Shown here in pieces: positions 17,392 through 26,736 of a stretch of 64,000 nucleotides of DNA (the stretch's first letter is position 1; every line of letters begins with the position of its first letter). The notes beneath the pieces were generated by a model. It made no database searches, was not told where the DNA came from, and worked only from the letters and a program-made list of their open reading frames with translations. The DNA comes from Haloferax prahovense DSM 18310 (GTDB taxonomy: Archaea; Halobacteriota; Halobacteria; Halobacteriales; Haloferacaceae): positions 266,495 through 330,494 of the forward strand of contig NZ_AOLG01000047.1 of NCBI RefSeq assembly GCF_000336815.1. Direction: 5' to 3'. The translations under genes were made by a program, and so were the position numbers.

Positions 17392-17492
17392 GTCGTTTCG
17401 CCCCTGCCGACCCGGCCCGACGCCGTCGTCGGACCCGCGCGTCGTCCTGTCTCGCGGCAAACGTTTAGCCGCCGGCAGTCGTATCGCGTGGT

Positions 17493-17849
17493 ATGAACGA
17501 CCTCGAACCGGCGGCCGCCGTCGAGGAGGCGCTCCGCGGCAACGGCATCAGCGTCGAGTCAGTCTCGCTCGACGACGCCGTCTCGCTGACCTATCTCACG
17601 GCGTTCCCGGACGTCGAACCCGACCACGGCGAAGTCGGCCGCGCCGTCACGGCCTTCCTCGACCTCGCTCGCGACGACGAGTTCAACCCGAGGACCGTCG
17701 AGGCGACGGTGCTCCGAAGCGAGGGCGACGTGCAGGCGACGTGGACGCTCGAAGCCGACTGGATTCGCGCGTACAACGACTACTCGCTGGGCGACGAGGA
17801 ACTGTCCCAACGCGTTCTCGACAGCCTCTACGAGGAGGGAGACGCGTGA
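17493..17849 (+). CDS. Conserved haloarchaeal protein of unknown function
   Basis: A 118-residue acidic soluble protein with no motif I recognise; LTYLTAFPDVEPDHGEVG and WTLEADWIRAYNDYSL are its most distinctive stretches. Its stop overlaps the GTG start of the following hydrolase by 4 nt (GTGA), so the two genes are translationally coupled. Confidence 0.65.
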   Translation: MNDLEPAAAVEEALRGNGISVESVSLDDAVSLTYLTAFPDVEPDHGEVGRAVTAFLDLARDDEFNPRTVEATVLRSEGDVQATWTLEADWIRAYNDYSLGDEELSQRVLDSLYEEGDA

Positions 17850-18787
17850 GTGCGTGGCGTCACCGCGGCGAGCCCTCCGCCGCGCGCGGCCCGCGTCGGC
17901 CCTCGCACTTCGAGTACTCGCGCGTCTCGCTGACCTTCGAGAGCGAGGGGACGAACTGCGCGGGCTGGCTCTATCGCCCCGACGGCGTCGAGTCGCCGCC
18001 GGTAGTCGTCATGGCGGGCGAACTCGCGGCGGAGCGTCGCTTCGGGCTTCGACCCTACGCCGAGCGACTGGCCGAGGCGGGCTACGCGGCGTTCCTCTTC
18101 GACTACCGGAACACCGGTGACTCCGACGGGGAGCCCCGGAATCTCGTAGCCCCCGACTCGCAGGTCGCCGACTGGCACGCCGCGCTCGACGGACTCCGCG
18201 GGCGCGACGAAATCGACTCGCGCTCGCTCGTCCTCTGGGGTGCGGGGCTCTCCGGCGGCTACGCGCTCCGCGCGGCGGCCGAAGACGGTCGGGTCGCCGC
18301 GGTCGTCGCCCAGAACCCCATGCTCGACGGAAAGGCGGTCACGCGGGGCCGAGGCGTCAAAGGGACGCTCGCGACGGTCGCGGCCGCCGTTCGCGACAAA
18401 CTCCAGTCGCGGCTCCTCGGCCCGTATCGCGTCCCCGTCGTCGGCGACGGCTCGTCGATGGCGGTCTTCGAGGACCCCGGCGTGCGCGCCGCCTACCGCG
18501 ACCTCGTGCCGCCGGGGAGCGCGTGGCGCGACGAGACGCCCGCTCGGCTGTTCCTCTCGCTGCTCCGCTACCGGGCGCTCCCCGACCCGGAGGCCGTCAC
18601 CTGCCCGACGCTCCTCGTCTCGGGGGCGCGCGATGACCTCGCGCCCGCCGACGCGGTGGCCGACCTCGCCGACGAGCTACCGGAGTCGACGCTGGTCGAA
18701 CTCCCCGCCGGCCACTTCGACCACTACGACCGGGCGTTCGAACAGACGTTCGGCCACCTCCTGTCGTTCCTCCGAACGGTTCGCTGA
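17846..18787 (+). CDS. Alpha/beta hydrolase
   Basis: A 313-residue alpha/beta hydrolase. The nucleophile elbow is GAGLSGGYAL (GxSxG form GLSGG), an acidic residue lies in SGARDDLAPADAV and the catalytic His in PAGHFDHYD. An early LFDYRNTGDSDGEP segment is typical of the dienelactone hydrolase/peptidase S9-like group. The open frame extends far upstream, but that part is the shadow of the exonuclease gene; the GTG at 17846 overlaps the upstream stop as GTGA. Substrate unknown. Confidence 0.75.
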   Translation: MSAWRHRGEPSAARGPRRPSHFEYSRVSLTFESEGTNCAGWLYRPDGVESPPVVVMAGELAAERRFGLRPYAERLAEAGYAAFLFDYRNTGDSDGEPRNLVAPDSQVADWHAALDGLRGRDEIDSRSLVLWGAGLSGGYALRAAAEDGRVAAVVAQNPMLDGKAVTRGRGVKGTLATVAAAVRDKLQSRLLGPYRVPVVGDGSSMAVFEDPGVRAAYRDLVPPGSAWRDETPARLFLSLLRYRALPDPEAVTCPTLLVSGARDDLAPADAVADLADELPESTLVELPAGHFDHYDRAFEQTFGHLLSFLRTVR

Positions 18788-18858
18788 CGGGGGACAAGTC
18801 ACCCCGTTGAACGCTCGCGCGAACCATTATGTCCTCGCCCGGCCTATACCACACAGAA

Positions 18859-19350
18859 ATGTCCACATCCACACGTTTCGTCTCGTTGTTCCTCGCCGTC
18901 GCGCTCGTCGCGGTGGCCGCGTCCGCGCCGGTGTTCGCACAGGAGTCCGAGACGCCGAGCGACGAGGAGATGCAACAGCTCCTCGAAGAGGGCGTCGCGC
19001 TGTACAACGACAACGTCGAACAGCTCGACGTCTCGTTCGCCCGAAGCCTCATCGCGGGGAAGACGGTGAACGTCTACGTCGAAGACGGCGACGAGACGCA
19101 CGTGTTCTCGGCGTCGGTGCAAGACGACATGCGCATCGACGACATCTCGACCGGTCCCAACGACGAGGCGTCGACTCGAATCACGACGGACCGACAGACC
19201 CTCGAAACCATCGCCGACTCGTCTGACCCGCTCGCCGAGGTTCAAGACGCTCTCGCCGACGATCGCATCCGCGTCTCCGGCGAACGGGGTCACCCCGTCG
19301 ACCAGGTCGTCTGGACCGTCGCCAACACGTTCAAGGGCTTCTTCCTCTGA
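18859..19350 (+). CDS. Secreted protein of unknown function
   Basis: A 163-residue protein with a Sec-type signal peptide (FVSLFLAVALVAVAASAPV, cleavage near AQESE). The mature part is acidic with no recognised domain; SFARSLIAGKTVNVYVEDG and HPVDQVVWTVANTFKGFF are notable. I start at the ATG at 18859 (MSTSTRF), which puts the positive residue just before the hydrophobic core. Probably extracellular or membrane-associated. Confidence 0.65.
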   Translation: MSTSTRFVSLFLAVALVAVAASAPVFAQESETPSDEEMQQLLEEGVALYNDNVEQLDVSFARSLIAGKTVNVYVEDGDETHVFSASVQDDMRIDDISTGPNDEASTRITTDRQTLETIADSSDPLAEVQDALADDRIRVSGERGHPVDQVVWTVANTFKGFFL

Positions 19351-19442
19351 ACACGGGCAGAACCGAACTTCGTCCGACCCCGTCTTTTCTCCGCGTCATC
19401 GCGTCCGTAACCCACTTTGCCGCCTCCCCCGTCTCTCCGTCG

Positions 19443-20684
19443 ATGACGTTCACGCGCACGGTCGAACTCGACGGCCACATCATCGACTCGGGGATGATGC
19501 AACAGGCCATGGGCATCGTGATGGACCTCGGGGGGGACTTCGACGTCGAGCAGTTCGACGTCGGCCGGCAGAAAGACGAGACCTCCTACTGCCGGATGTC
19601 GGTGTCCGCGGACGACCGCGAGACGCTCCAGGAGATACTGCACGAACTCCACCAAATCGGCGCGAACCTCACTGACCCCGTCGACGCGCGCGTCGAGGCC
19701 TCGCCCGCCGACCGGGTCGTCCCCGTGGGCTTTTACTCGACGACGAACCACCCGACCGACGTTCGGTATCAAGGCGAGTGGCTCCCGGTCGAGGACATCG
19801 AGATGGACTGCGCGATAGTCGTCGAGGAGACCGACGACGGCCCGCGGGCCTACACGAAGGTCCTCAACGGCATCGAGGAGGGCGACCTCGTCGTCACCGA
19901 CGAGGCGGGGATTCGCGTCAAGCCGCCGGAGCGCCCCCGAGACGCCTCCGGTCCCTTCGGGTTCATGCAGGGCGGCGTCTCCTCGGAGCGACCGTCGGAG
20001 TCGCTCATCGGCGAGGTGGCCGACGCGCTCCGCGAGACCAAAGCCGATGGCGGGAACGTCCTCGTCGTCGCCGGGCCGGCGCTCATCCACTCGGGCGGCG
20101 GCGACGCCCTCGCAGAACTCGTCCGCGAGGGCTACGTGGACATGATTTCCGCCGGTAACGGCTTCGCCACCCACGACATCGAACGCGGGCTGTACGGCAC
20201 CTCTCTCGGGATGGACATGGAGACGATGGAACACCCCCGAAAGGGACACAAACACCACATCTACACCATCAGCGAGGTCATCCGCGCCGGCGGTATCGCC
20301 GAGGCCGTCGAGGAGGGACTCATCAAAGAGGGCGTGATGTACGAGTGCGTGAAAAACGACGTGCCGTACGTCCTCGCGGGGTCGATTCGAGACGACGGCC
20401 CGCTTCCGGACACCATCACCGACACCATCGAGGCGCAGAACGCCATCCGCGAGCAGGCCCACCGCGCCGACATGGTGCTCATGCTCTCGACGCTCCTGCA
20501 CTCGGTCGCCGTCGGCAACTGCTTGCCCTCGACGGCGAAGACCGTCTGCGTGGACATCAACCCCGCGACCGTCACGCAACTGCTCGACCGCGGCTCCTCG
20601 CAGGCCATCGGCATGGTCACGGACATCGGGACGTTCGTGCCGACGCTCGCCGAGAAGGTGCTCGAAGCCGACGGCGAGAGCTGA
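19443..20684 (+). CDS. TIGR00300 family protein, archaeal ornithine cyclodeaminase-type (LOR/SDH domain)
   Basis: A 413-residue protein of the TIGR00300 family: the N-terminal LOR/SDH region (MTFTRTVELDGHIIDSGMMQ, ETSYCRMSVSADD) is followed by a Rossmann-like C-terminal half with GPALIHSGGGDALAEL and GNGFATHDIERGLYGTSLG. Archaeal members have been reported to convert ornithine to proline and ammonia with NAD; here that is inferred by family. Stand-alone gene with typical family length. Confidence 0.8.
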   Translation: MTFTRTVELDGHIIDSGMMQQAMGIVMDLGGDFDVEQFDVGRQKDETSYCRMSVSADDRETLQEILHELHQIGANLTDPVDARVEASPADRVVPVGFYSTTNHPTDVRYQGEWLPVEDIEMDCAIVVEETDDGPRAYTKVLNGIEEGDLVVTDEAGIRVKPPERPRDASGPFGFMQGGVSSERPSESLIGEVADALRETKADGGNVLVVAGPALIHSGGGDALAELVREGYVDMISAGNGFATHDIERGLYGTSLGMDMETMEHPRKGHKHHIYTISEVIRAGGIAEAVEEGLIKEGVMYECVKNDVPYVLAGSIRDDGPLPDTITDTIEAQNAIREQAHRADMVLMLSTLLHSVAVGNCLPSTAKTVCVDINPATVTQLLDRGSSQAIGMVTDIGTFVPTLAEKVLEADGES

Positions 20685-20751
20685 GCGGGTCGCGTCGTGC
20701 GCCCCCGTCTGACGTGTCTATTATGACCCCGGGTGGCCTCTCGTGTCCTGT

Positions 20752-21480
20752 ATGCAACCCACAGCAGCGCGAGTGCTTCTCGCGGCACTCATGGTTCTCC
20801 TCGCCGGGTGCGGGGGCGGCGTCGGCGGCGACGCCACGACCGCAACCGACGCATCGACGGGTGCGACAGACGCGACCGCGACAGCCACCGACGGCGAATC
20901 GGCCGACCAGAGCGGCGACGGCGACGCCGAACGGGCCTCGTTTTCGTTCAACGGGACGTGGGACCAGCGGTACCGGACCGGGCAGTACTACCGCTACGAC
21001 ATCACGAGTCCGAGCATCGATGGCACCGCTACCTACGAGTGGGAGGTCGTCTCCGCGACCGACGACGAGGTGACGATTCGGACGAAACTGGTCACGCCCA
21101 ACACGACGAGCGAGCAGACCGTGAGCGCGCCGCCGGACGAGATTTACGGCGAACTCGCCGGAAGCCCGTCGGGGTCGGTCGCTACCATCGGCTTCGACTC
21201 GCCGTACTACAGCGGGGTCGACGGCGAGACGCTCCGCGTCGGCGACGGCTGGGAGGCCTCGGGCGAAAACGGCAACGTGAGCTTCAAAGTCGAGGAGATA
21301 TCCACCTACGCCGGCCTGGAGTGCGCGAACTTCGTCGTCCGGACGAACGGGAGCGTCTTCTGGGAGAGCTGCGTCACGCCGGAGAGCCCGCTGCCGGGCT
21401 ACATGGCGTTCTACGAGGAGGAAGGCGACGAAGAGCCCGCGTTCGAGATGGTGCTCGTCGAGTACCGAGCCGGAGACTAA
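20752..21480 (+). CDS. Lipoprotein of unknown function
   Basis: A 242-residue predicted lipoprotein: a Sec-type signal (AARVLLAALMVLLAGCGGG) with a lipobox Cys, a Thr/Asp-rich linker, and a beta-rich mature domain (YYRYDITSPSIDGTATYEWE, YAGLECANFVVRTNGSVFW). ATG at 20752 is preferred over a GTG 9 nt upstream. No functional family recognised. Confidence 0.7.
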   Translation: MQPTAARVLLAALMVLLAGCGGGVGGDATTATDASTGATDATATATDGESADQSGDGDAERASFSFNGTWDQRYRTGQYYRYDITSPSIDGTATYEWEVVSATDDEVTIRTKLVTPNTTSEQTVSAPPDEIYGELAGSPSGSVATIGFDSPYYSGVDGETLRVGDGWEASGENGNVSFKVEEISTYAGLECANFVVRTNGSVFWESCVTPESPLPGYMAFYEEEGDEEPAFEMVLVEYRAGD

Positions 21481-21510
21481 CGCGGCCGCGGGCGACCTCG
21501 GACGCGACGA

Positions 21511-21912
21511 TTAGACTTTTTCCAGCGGGACGACCGCCATCGGGATGTTCGAGTTCAACAGCACGTCCTGTGCCGTGCTGCCGAAGACGATTTTCGAGGT
21601 CGGATTGCGCTTTCGGACGCCGATGACGATTTCGTCCGCGTCCTGTTCGTCGGCGCACTGGAGGATGTCGTCGGCGGCGTCGTTACCGCGGATGTACTGG
21701 TGAGTCTCCACGTCCACGAGGTCGCCGAGGCGGGAGACGACGACGTTCAGGGCGTCCTCGCCGTCGCGAACGTCCTCGCTGTCGGTCTCGTCGCCGCCGC
21801 GGTGGGAGTTGACGACGTGGAGCACGTCGCCGGCGTCGATTCGTCGCGAGAGATAGTCGCAGACTTCGGCGCTGGTGTGGACCGAGTTCGTCCCGATAAC
21901 GTATGTTGCCAT
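21511..21912 (-). CDS. Universal stress protein (UspA) family
   Basis: A 133-residue single-domain Usp. The C-terminal ATP-binding signature is IVFGSTAQDVLLNSNIPMAV preceded by EIVIGVRKR; G-x2-G-x9-G(S/T) is imperfect but close to the family. Cytoplasmic stress protein by homology. Stand-alone, convergent with the lipoprotein gene. Confidence 0.8.
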   Translation of the reverse strand: MATYVIGTNSVHTSAEVCDYLSRRIDAGDVLHVVNSHRGGDETDSEDVRDGEDALNVVVSRLGDLVDVETHQYIRGNDAADDILQCADEQDADEIVIGVRKRNPTSKIVFGSTAQDVLLNSNIPMAVVPLEKV

Positions 21913-21962
21913 GCCACATATCGCTACGCCGTCCTATAAAAATCCACGCCCGACCGCGCTCG

Positions 21963-22121
21963 TCAGGCCTGCTTCATCATCGCCAGCACGTCGTCTCTCG
22001 TCATCTCTTTTCCGTGCTCGTCGTGGGCGTGGTGCTGAATCACTTTCACGACCTCGTTTCTGTTCTCGGAGGTCACGCTGAACCCGCACGAACACGTCGC
22101 CTGTTGCATCGCCTTCGACAT
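21963..22121 (-). CDS. DUF1059 family small protein
   Basis: A 52-residue protein starting at the ATG at 22121: MSKAMQQATCSCGF, then NEVVKVIQHHAHDEHGKEMT and a DDVLAMMKQA end. This CxCGF...HHAxxxHG layout is DUF1059. The conserved Cys and His residues could bind metal. It is tucked between usp and the PGF-CTERM gene. Confidence 0.75.
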   Translation of the reverse strand: MSKAMQQATCSCGFSVTSENRNEVVKVIQHHAHDEHGKEMTRDDVLAMMKQA

Positions 22122-22301
22122 GGTAGCAGAGATAGGCGCCCCGAGAGCAAAGCGTGTGTTCACACTCGTCGTGACACTCCCGCTGACGGGCGGGTCCCCG
22201 CGGCCACGGTGTCTCTGCGGCCGTGGTCTCGCCGTTGTGTCGCCCGCTCCGCCAACCCATCGGGGACAAAACATATACCCGACCGTAAATGTCAGTCGGG
22301 T

Positions 22302-23312
22302 ATGGAAAGAAACGCCCTCCTCACGGCCGGGGCGGTCGGCGTCGTCGTCGTGGCGCTCGTCGCCGCCGCCGTCGTTCCGGGGGTCGTCGCGGACCCGACC
22401 GACGACGGCCCCGTCCGTCCCGGACCGGTGGACGTCGCCGGCGTCTCCATCGCGGCCGGACAGGCGACGGGGGAGACGGTCACGCTCGAAATCGAGACCA
22501 GAATCGACCACCGAGGTAACCCCACGCAGAACGTGAGCGTCCTCGTCCGCGCCGTCGACGCCGAGTCGGGGCTGTTGACGACGACGCAGGAACTCGACGT
22601 CGGGACGCTCTCCAAGGACGGTGAGGTGGCGACGACGACCAACCTCACGGTCCCCCGCGAGGGCGGCTACGACATCGAGGTCGTCCTCTACAGCGACGAC
22701 GAGCGGGTCGACCAGGCGCGAAAGAGCGTCCGCGGCGTCTCGGCCATCAAGCCGCCGTACCTCCGGTCGACCACCTCGTTCACCGACAGCGAGGCGCTCC
22801 CGCCCGTCTCCTTCGCCATCGCCGAGGCCGGCGAGGACCGGACGACGCTCGACCTGACGGCGACGCTGACGAACGCCGGCGACGACCCGGCCGAGGACCT
22901 CTCGGTGCTGTTCGTCCTCCGGCAGGCCGAATCGAACATCGTGGCCTCCCGGACGACGGTCGACGCGGGGACCATCGCGGCCGGCCGGACCGAGACGGTG
23001 GACGCGTCGGCGAGCGTCCCGAACGACTACAACTACTACATCGACGCCGTGTTGCTCCGCGACGGGGTCGTCATCGACACCGCCCGCGGCGCGGCGAACC
23101 TGAACCCAACGAGGACGATTAGCGTGAACCAGACCAGAGAGGACGTGGAACTCCGCGTCGAAGACTTCGAGAACGGCGACGGCGGCGACGCGCCGCAGCG
23201 AACCGACTACGAGCGGACCGAGACCTCCTCGGCGGCACCGGGCTTCGGCCCGATAGTGGCCGTCGTCGGACTTCTCGTGGCCGTCTTCGCCACCCGGAGG
23301 TGGTCGAAATGA
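22302..23312 (+). CDS. PGF-CTERM anchored surface protein
   Basis: A 336-residue exported protein. It has an N-terminal signal (LLTAGAVGVVVVALVAAAVV), two CARDB-like beta-sandwich regions (about 45-150 and 165-290) and a PGF-CTERM tail: SAAPGFGPIVAVVGLLVAVF followed by basic residues, the signal for archaeosortase A processing and lipid attachment. A TATA-like box (ACATATACCC, about 22271-22280) centred 27 nt upstream fixes the ATG at 22302. The stop overlaps the next gene (ATGA), so the two are coupled. Confidence 0.85.
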   Translation: MERNALLTAGAVGVVVVALVAAAVVPGVVADPTDDGPVRPGPVDVAGVSIAAGQATGETVTLEIETRIDHRGNPTQNVSVLVRAVDAESGLLTTTQELDVGTLSKDGEVATTTNLTVPREGGYDIEVVLYSDDERVDQARKSVRGVSAIKPPYLRSTTSFTDSEALPPVSFAIAEAGEDRTTLDLTATLTNAGDDPAEDLSVLFVLRQAESNIVASRTTVDAGTIAAGRTETVDASASVPNDYNYYIDAVLLRDGVVIDTARGAANLNPTRTISVNQTREDVELRVEDFENGDGGDAPQRTDYERTETSSAAPGFGPIVAVVGLLVAVFATRRWSK

Positions 23313-23674
23313 GCGACGAGACGCGGACGGAGGGAGCGCAGTCGACGACTGACGAGCCACCGACGACCGACGATGACGCGTCCGGGGTGGACAGACTTCG
23401 AGAGCCCACACCGGACCCGACCGACGAGGAAGAAGGCGAGAACCGCGAGTTCGCGGAGCGGATGCGCCGCTACCTCGACTACGCGGTCCTCGCGGGACTG
23501 CTGTTGCTCGCGCTCATCGCGGCGCTACAGTTCTACCTCAACGCCAGCCAGACCATCACGACGTGGGTGAACCCCGAGTACCGCGCGCCGTTCCAAGCGG
23601 CGTTCAACCTCGTGTTGCTCCTCGGGGCGGCGCTCGGCGTCTCCATCCAGCTTCGCCGGCTGACGAGCGACTGA
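23309..23674 (+). CDS. Small two-helix membrane protein, partner of PGF-CTERM protein
   Basis: A 121-residue protein with an acidic N-terminal 50 residues, then two membrane helices (AVLAGLLLLALIAALQFYL and FQAAFNLVLLLGAALGVSI). Its ATG overlaps the stop of the surface protein gene by 4 nt, so the two are co-translated and probably function together at the membrane. Family not identified. Confidence 0.7.
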   Translation: MSDETRTEGAQSTTDEPPTTDDDASGVDRLREPTPDPTDEEEGENREFAERMRRYLDYAVLAGLLLLALIAALQFYLNASQTITTWVNPEYRAPFQAAFNLVLLLGAALGVSIQLRRLTSD

Positions 23675-23736
23675 GCGGTCGCCGAGGTAGCTCTCGCCAC
23701 ACACACAGTTTTCAGGCCGCCGCCCGACACCTTTGT

Positions 23737-25047
23737 GTGAACTTCCTTTTCGTGTCGGCGGACGCCGCGCTCATCACCGACCTCGCGTGGCAGGTCCACA
23801 GAGAGGGCCACGACGTTCGGTACTACATCGAAGCCGAGCGCGACAAAGAGATCGGCGACGGCTTCGTCCCGAAGACCGACGACTGGCGCGCGGAGGTCGA
23901 GTGGGCCGACGTGACCGTCTTCGACGACATCTGGGTCGGCTCCGACATCGGCACCGGCGCGCTGGCGCAGGAACTCCGCGAGGAGGGACACGCCGTCGTC
24001 GGCGGGACGCCCAACACCGACCGCCTCGAAGAGGACCGCGGCTACGCGATGGACGTGCTGGAGTCCCACGGCGTGAACACGGTCGAACAGCGCGTCTTCC
24101 ACGACTTCGACGAGGGCATCGAGTACGTCCGGCGGAACCGCGCCCCCTACGTCATCAAGCCGCTCGGCGAGGTGCAGAACGTCAAGCGACTCCTCTACGT
24201 CGGCAACGAGGACGACGGCAGCGACGTGGTCGAGGTGCTCCGCGCGTACAAGCAGGCGTGGGGCCACCGAATGAAGGGCTTTCAGCTCCAGCGGAAGGTC
24301 GAAGGCGTCGAAATCGCCGTCTGTGGCTTCTTCAACGGGGAGACGTTCGTCGACCCGGTGAACTTCAACTTCGAGCACAAGAAACTGTTTCCGGGCAACA
24401 TCGGCCCCTCGACCGGCGAGATGGGAACCTCGATGTTCTGGGCCGGGCGGAACCGGCTGTTCGAGGAGACGCTGGGTCGACTCGAATCGTGGCTCGCCGA
24501 GGAGGGCTACGTCGGGAGCATCGACATCAACTGCATCGTCAACGAACACGGCATCTATCCGCTGGAGTTCACGCCGCGGTTCGGCTACCCGACGATTACG
24601 CTCCAAGAAGAGTCCTTCGAGTCGTCGACGGCGCAGTTCTTCTACGACCTCGCCCACGGCAACGACCCCGAACTATCGGTCCACGGCGGCTACCAGATCG
24701 CGGTCCGCATCGTCCTGCCGCCGTTTCCCTTCACCGACGAGAAGACCTACGACGAGAACTCCCGCAACGCGGCGGTCGTCTTCGAGACCGACAGCCGCGA
24801 GGGCGTCCACATCGAGGACGCGAAACTCGTCGACGGGCAGTGGCGCGCCGCCGGCGAGAGCGGCATCCCGCTCGTCGTCACCGGGAAGGGCGAGACGATG
24901 CAGGAGGCGAGAAAACAGGCGTACGACCGCGTCGACGACATCGTCATCCCGAACCTGTACTACCGCGACGACATCGGCGAGCGCTGGATAGACGGCGACG
25001 GCGACCGACTGCTCGCGTGGGGCTACCTCGGCCCGACCGGCCAGTAG
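23737..25047 (+). CDS. ATP-grasp enzyme, PurD-like
   Basis: A 436-residue protein with ATP-grasp architecture resembling phosphoribosylamine-glycine ligase: an N-terminal Rossmann-like part (VNFLFVSADAALITDLAWQV), the ATP-binding strand APYVIKPLGEVQNVK, GFQLQRKVEGVEIAVCGFFN, and the metal/ATP site YPLEFTPRFGYPTI. It lacks the usual PurD N-terminal glycine-rich GGGGREHA motif, so it is probably a paralogue ligating another substrate. I chose the GTG at 23737; the open frame farther upstream overlaps the preceding gene. Often annotated as PurD; I would leave the substrate open. Confidence 0.65.
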   Translation: MNFLFVSADAALITDLAWQVHREGHDVRYYIEAERDKEIGDGFVPKTDDWRAEVEWADVTVFDDIWVGSDIGTGALAQELREEGHAVVGGTPNTDRLEEDRGYAMDVLESHGVNTVEQRVFHDFDEGIEYVRRNRAPYVIKPLGEVQNVKRLLYVGNEDDGSDVVEVLRAYKQAWGHRMKGFQLQRKVEGVEIAVCGFFNGETFVDPVNFNFEHKKLFPGNIGPSTGEMGTSMFWAGRNRLFEETLGRLESWLAEEGYVGSIDINCIVNEHGIYPLEFTPRFGYPTITLQEESFESSTAQFFYDLAHGNDPELSVHGGYQIAVRIVLPPFPFTDEKTYDENSRNAAVVFETDSREGVHIEDAKLVDGQWRAAGESGIPLVVTGKGETMQEARKQAYDRVDDIVIPNLYYRDDIGERWIDGDGDRLLAWGYLGPTGQ

Positions 25048-25051
25048 TCGA

Positions 25052-25873
25052 TTAGTTGAGCACCAGCCACGCGACGAAGACGGCGAGCCCGCCGACGGCG
25101 GTGCTCACCGCGGCGTGGAACCGGAGACGGTCGAGAATCGCGTGGGCGTGGCCGTCTTCGACCGACAGCAGTTCGTGAATCTCGCTACCGATTTCACAGC
25201 GCGGGAGGAAGTCCATGGCGACGTGGAGGAAGACGCCGGAGGCGAAGCCGAAGACGAGCCCGCGGAAGGCACCGGTCGCCGGGAGCGACACGGCGCTGGA
25301 GACGATGGCGGCGATGCCGAGACCCGCCGCGGGGAGGAGAAGCGGGGCGACGGATTTGCCCTGTCCCGAGAGCCGCCGGGCGGCGGCGTAGCCGGCCGGG
25401 CCTTTGTGCGAGACGATGGCGAGTCCGAGGCCGACGCCCACGTCGATGTTCCCGTAGACGATACCGATAATCGCGCCCGCGGAGATGGCGTGCGCCGAGA
25501 GTTCGGTCACGGTGCGGTCAACGGGGAAGTCCATGTGGGCGAAGCGGTGGCCGACGGTGTGAGCGGCGAAGCCGGCGAGGATGCCGAAGGCGATGCCGAA
25601 GCCGCCGAACTGGGTGTGGTGGCCGAGCGCCTGCGGGACCAGAAACACCGCGGCGCTCGTCACCATCGCGCCGCTGGCGAGGCCGTAGCCCCAGACGAGT
25701 CCCTCGGCGTGCTCGGCCCGGCTGCGCGCGCCGAAGGGCGCGGCGAGCGCCATCGCGCCGAAGGCGGCCCACGAGACGACGAGCAGGTTCCACGCCTCGG
25801 CGCTCGCGGCGTACGCGGAGAGCGCGACGAGTGCCACGACGCTCCCCACGCCGATGGCCGTCGAACGGTTCAT
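25052..25873 (-). CDS. ZIP family metal transporter
   Basis: A 273-residue membrane protein with about eight helices. Signature helices HAISAGAIIGIVYGN and LGLAIVSHKGPAGYAA correspond to TM4/TM5 of ZIP proteins with their metal-binding His residues, and FASGVFLHVAMDFLP is a typical late helix. It should import zinc or another divalent cation. Convergent with the ATP-grasp gene; it ends 5 nt from that stop. Confidence 0.8.
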   Translation of the reverse strand: MNRSTAIGVGSVVALVALSAYAASAEAWNLLVVSWAAFGAMALAAPFGARSRAEHAEGLVWGYGLASGAMVTSAAVFLVPQALGHHTQFGGFGIAFGILAGFAAHTVGHRFAHMDFPVDRTVTELSAHAISAGAIIGIVYGNIDVGVGLGLAIVSHKGPAGYAAARRLSGQGKSVAPLLLPAAGLGIAAIVSSAVSLPATGAFRGLVFGFASGVFLHVAMDFLPRCEIGSEIHELLSVEDGHAHAILDRLRFHAAVSTAVGGLAVFVAWLVLN

Positions 25874-25948
25874 ATTGTGAACGAACTGGTTCGGATTAAT
25901 AAGGGGCGCGGTTCCGGCGGGATGGGGGAGTCGAAGCTGCGAGAACCC

Positions 25949-26641
25949 TCACCGCGTCGCTTTCTTCCAGACCCTGCGGTCCGCGATGTCGCCGTCGAAC
26001 TCGGCGGGGTCGGCGTCGGTCGCCGCCCAGACGAACAGGTCGGCTACGTCGTCGGGGTCGCGGCCCTGTCCGCCGGTGAGGTCGGTGGCGACGAGACCGG
26101 GGTCGACCACGGTCACGGTCTGGTCGCAGTCGGCGGCGAACTGTCGGACGAGCGCCTCGGCGGCCGCCTTGGAGACGGCGTACGCCCCCATTCCCGGCTT
26201 CGCCTCACGAGCGATTGAGCCGGAGGGCACGAGGATGCGCCCGTCGTCGGCCATGTGCGGGAGCGCCTCTTTGACCGCCGCGAAGACGCCGCGAACGTTG
26301 GTCCGGAGCGTGTCGTCGAACGCCGCGTAGGACTCTTCGGGCGCGGGCATCTCGCCGGGCGTCCCGTGGGCGACGGCGGCGTTGGCGACGAGCACGTCGA
26401 TGTGCCCGCCGGCGCGGGCCGCCGTCTCCATCAGTCGCTCCATGTCGAGTTCGTCGCGCACGTCGGCGCGGACGGCGCTCGCGGTCCCGCCGTCGGCCTC
26501 GATGTCGTCGACGACCGACTGGAGGGCGTCGCCGTCGCGGGCGCAGGCGACGACCGTCGCGCCGGCGCGACCGAGGGCGCGCGCGACCGCCGCGCCGATT
26601 CCGGAACTCGCGCCTGTGACCACCGCGGTGGTGTCGTTCAT
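25949..26641 (-). CDS. SDR family oxidoreductase
   Basis: A 230-residue short-chain dehydrogenase. Cofactor motif TGASSGIG at residue 9, VLVANAAVAHG in the NNAG position, a Ser in LVPSGSIA and the catalytic YAVSK pair (YxxxK). The Arg/Asp after the first beta-alpha unit cannot decide NADH against NADPH. It is divergent from the carotenoid operon; involvement in that pathway is possible but not shown. Confidence 0.8.
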   Translation of the reverse strand: MNDTTAVVTGASSGIGAAVARALGRAGATVVACARDGDALQSVVDDIEADGGTASAVRADVRDELDMERLMETAARAGGHIDVLVANAAVAHGTPGEMPAPEESYAAFDDTLRTNVRGVFAAVKEALPHMADDGRILVPSGSIAREAKPGMGAYAVSKAAAEALVRQFAADCDQTVTVVDPGLVATDLTGGQGRDPDDVADLFVWAATDADPAEFDGDIADRRVWKKATR

Positions 26642-26736
26642 GCGGGGCCGTAAGGAGGGACCGAGCCTAAAGCTACCCCCCGACGGCGGTCGATTCGGTC
26701 AGTCGATTTATGTTCTCTACGTCCTTACGAACGGAC

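Noticed and set aside
16781..17845. Upstream extension of the alpha/beta hydrolase frame
   Set aside because: Overlaps the exonuclease and the 118-residue gene; composition is Ser/Arg/Thr-rich as in frame-shifted GC-rich DNA.
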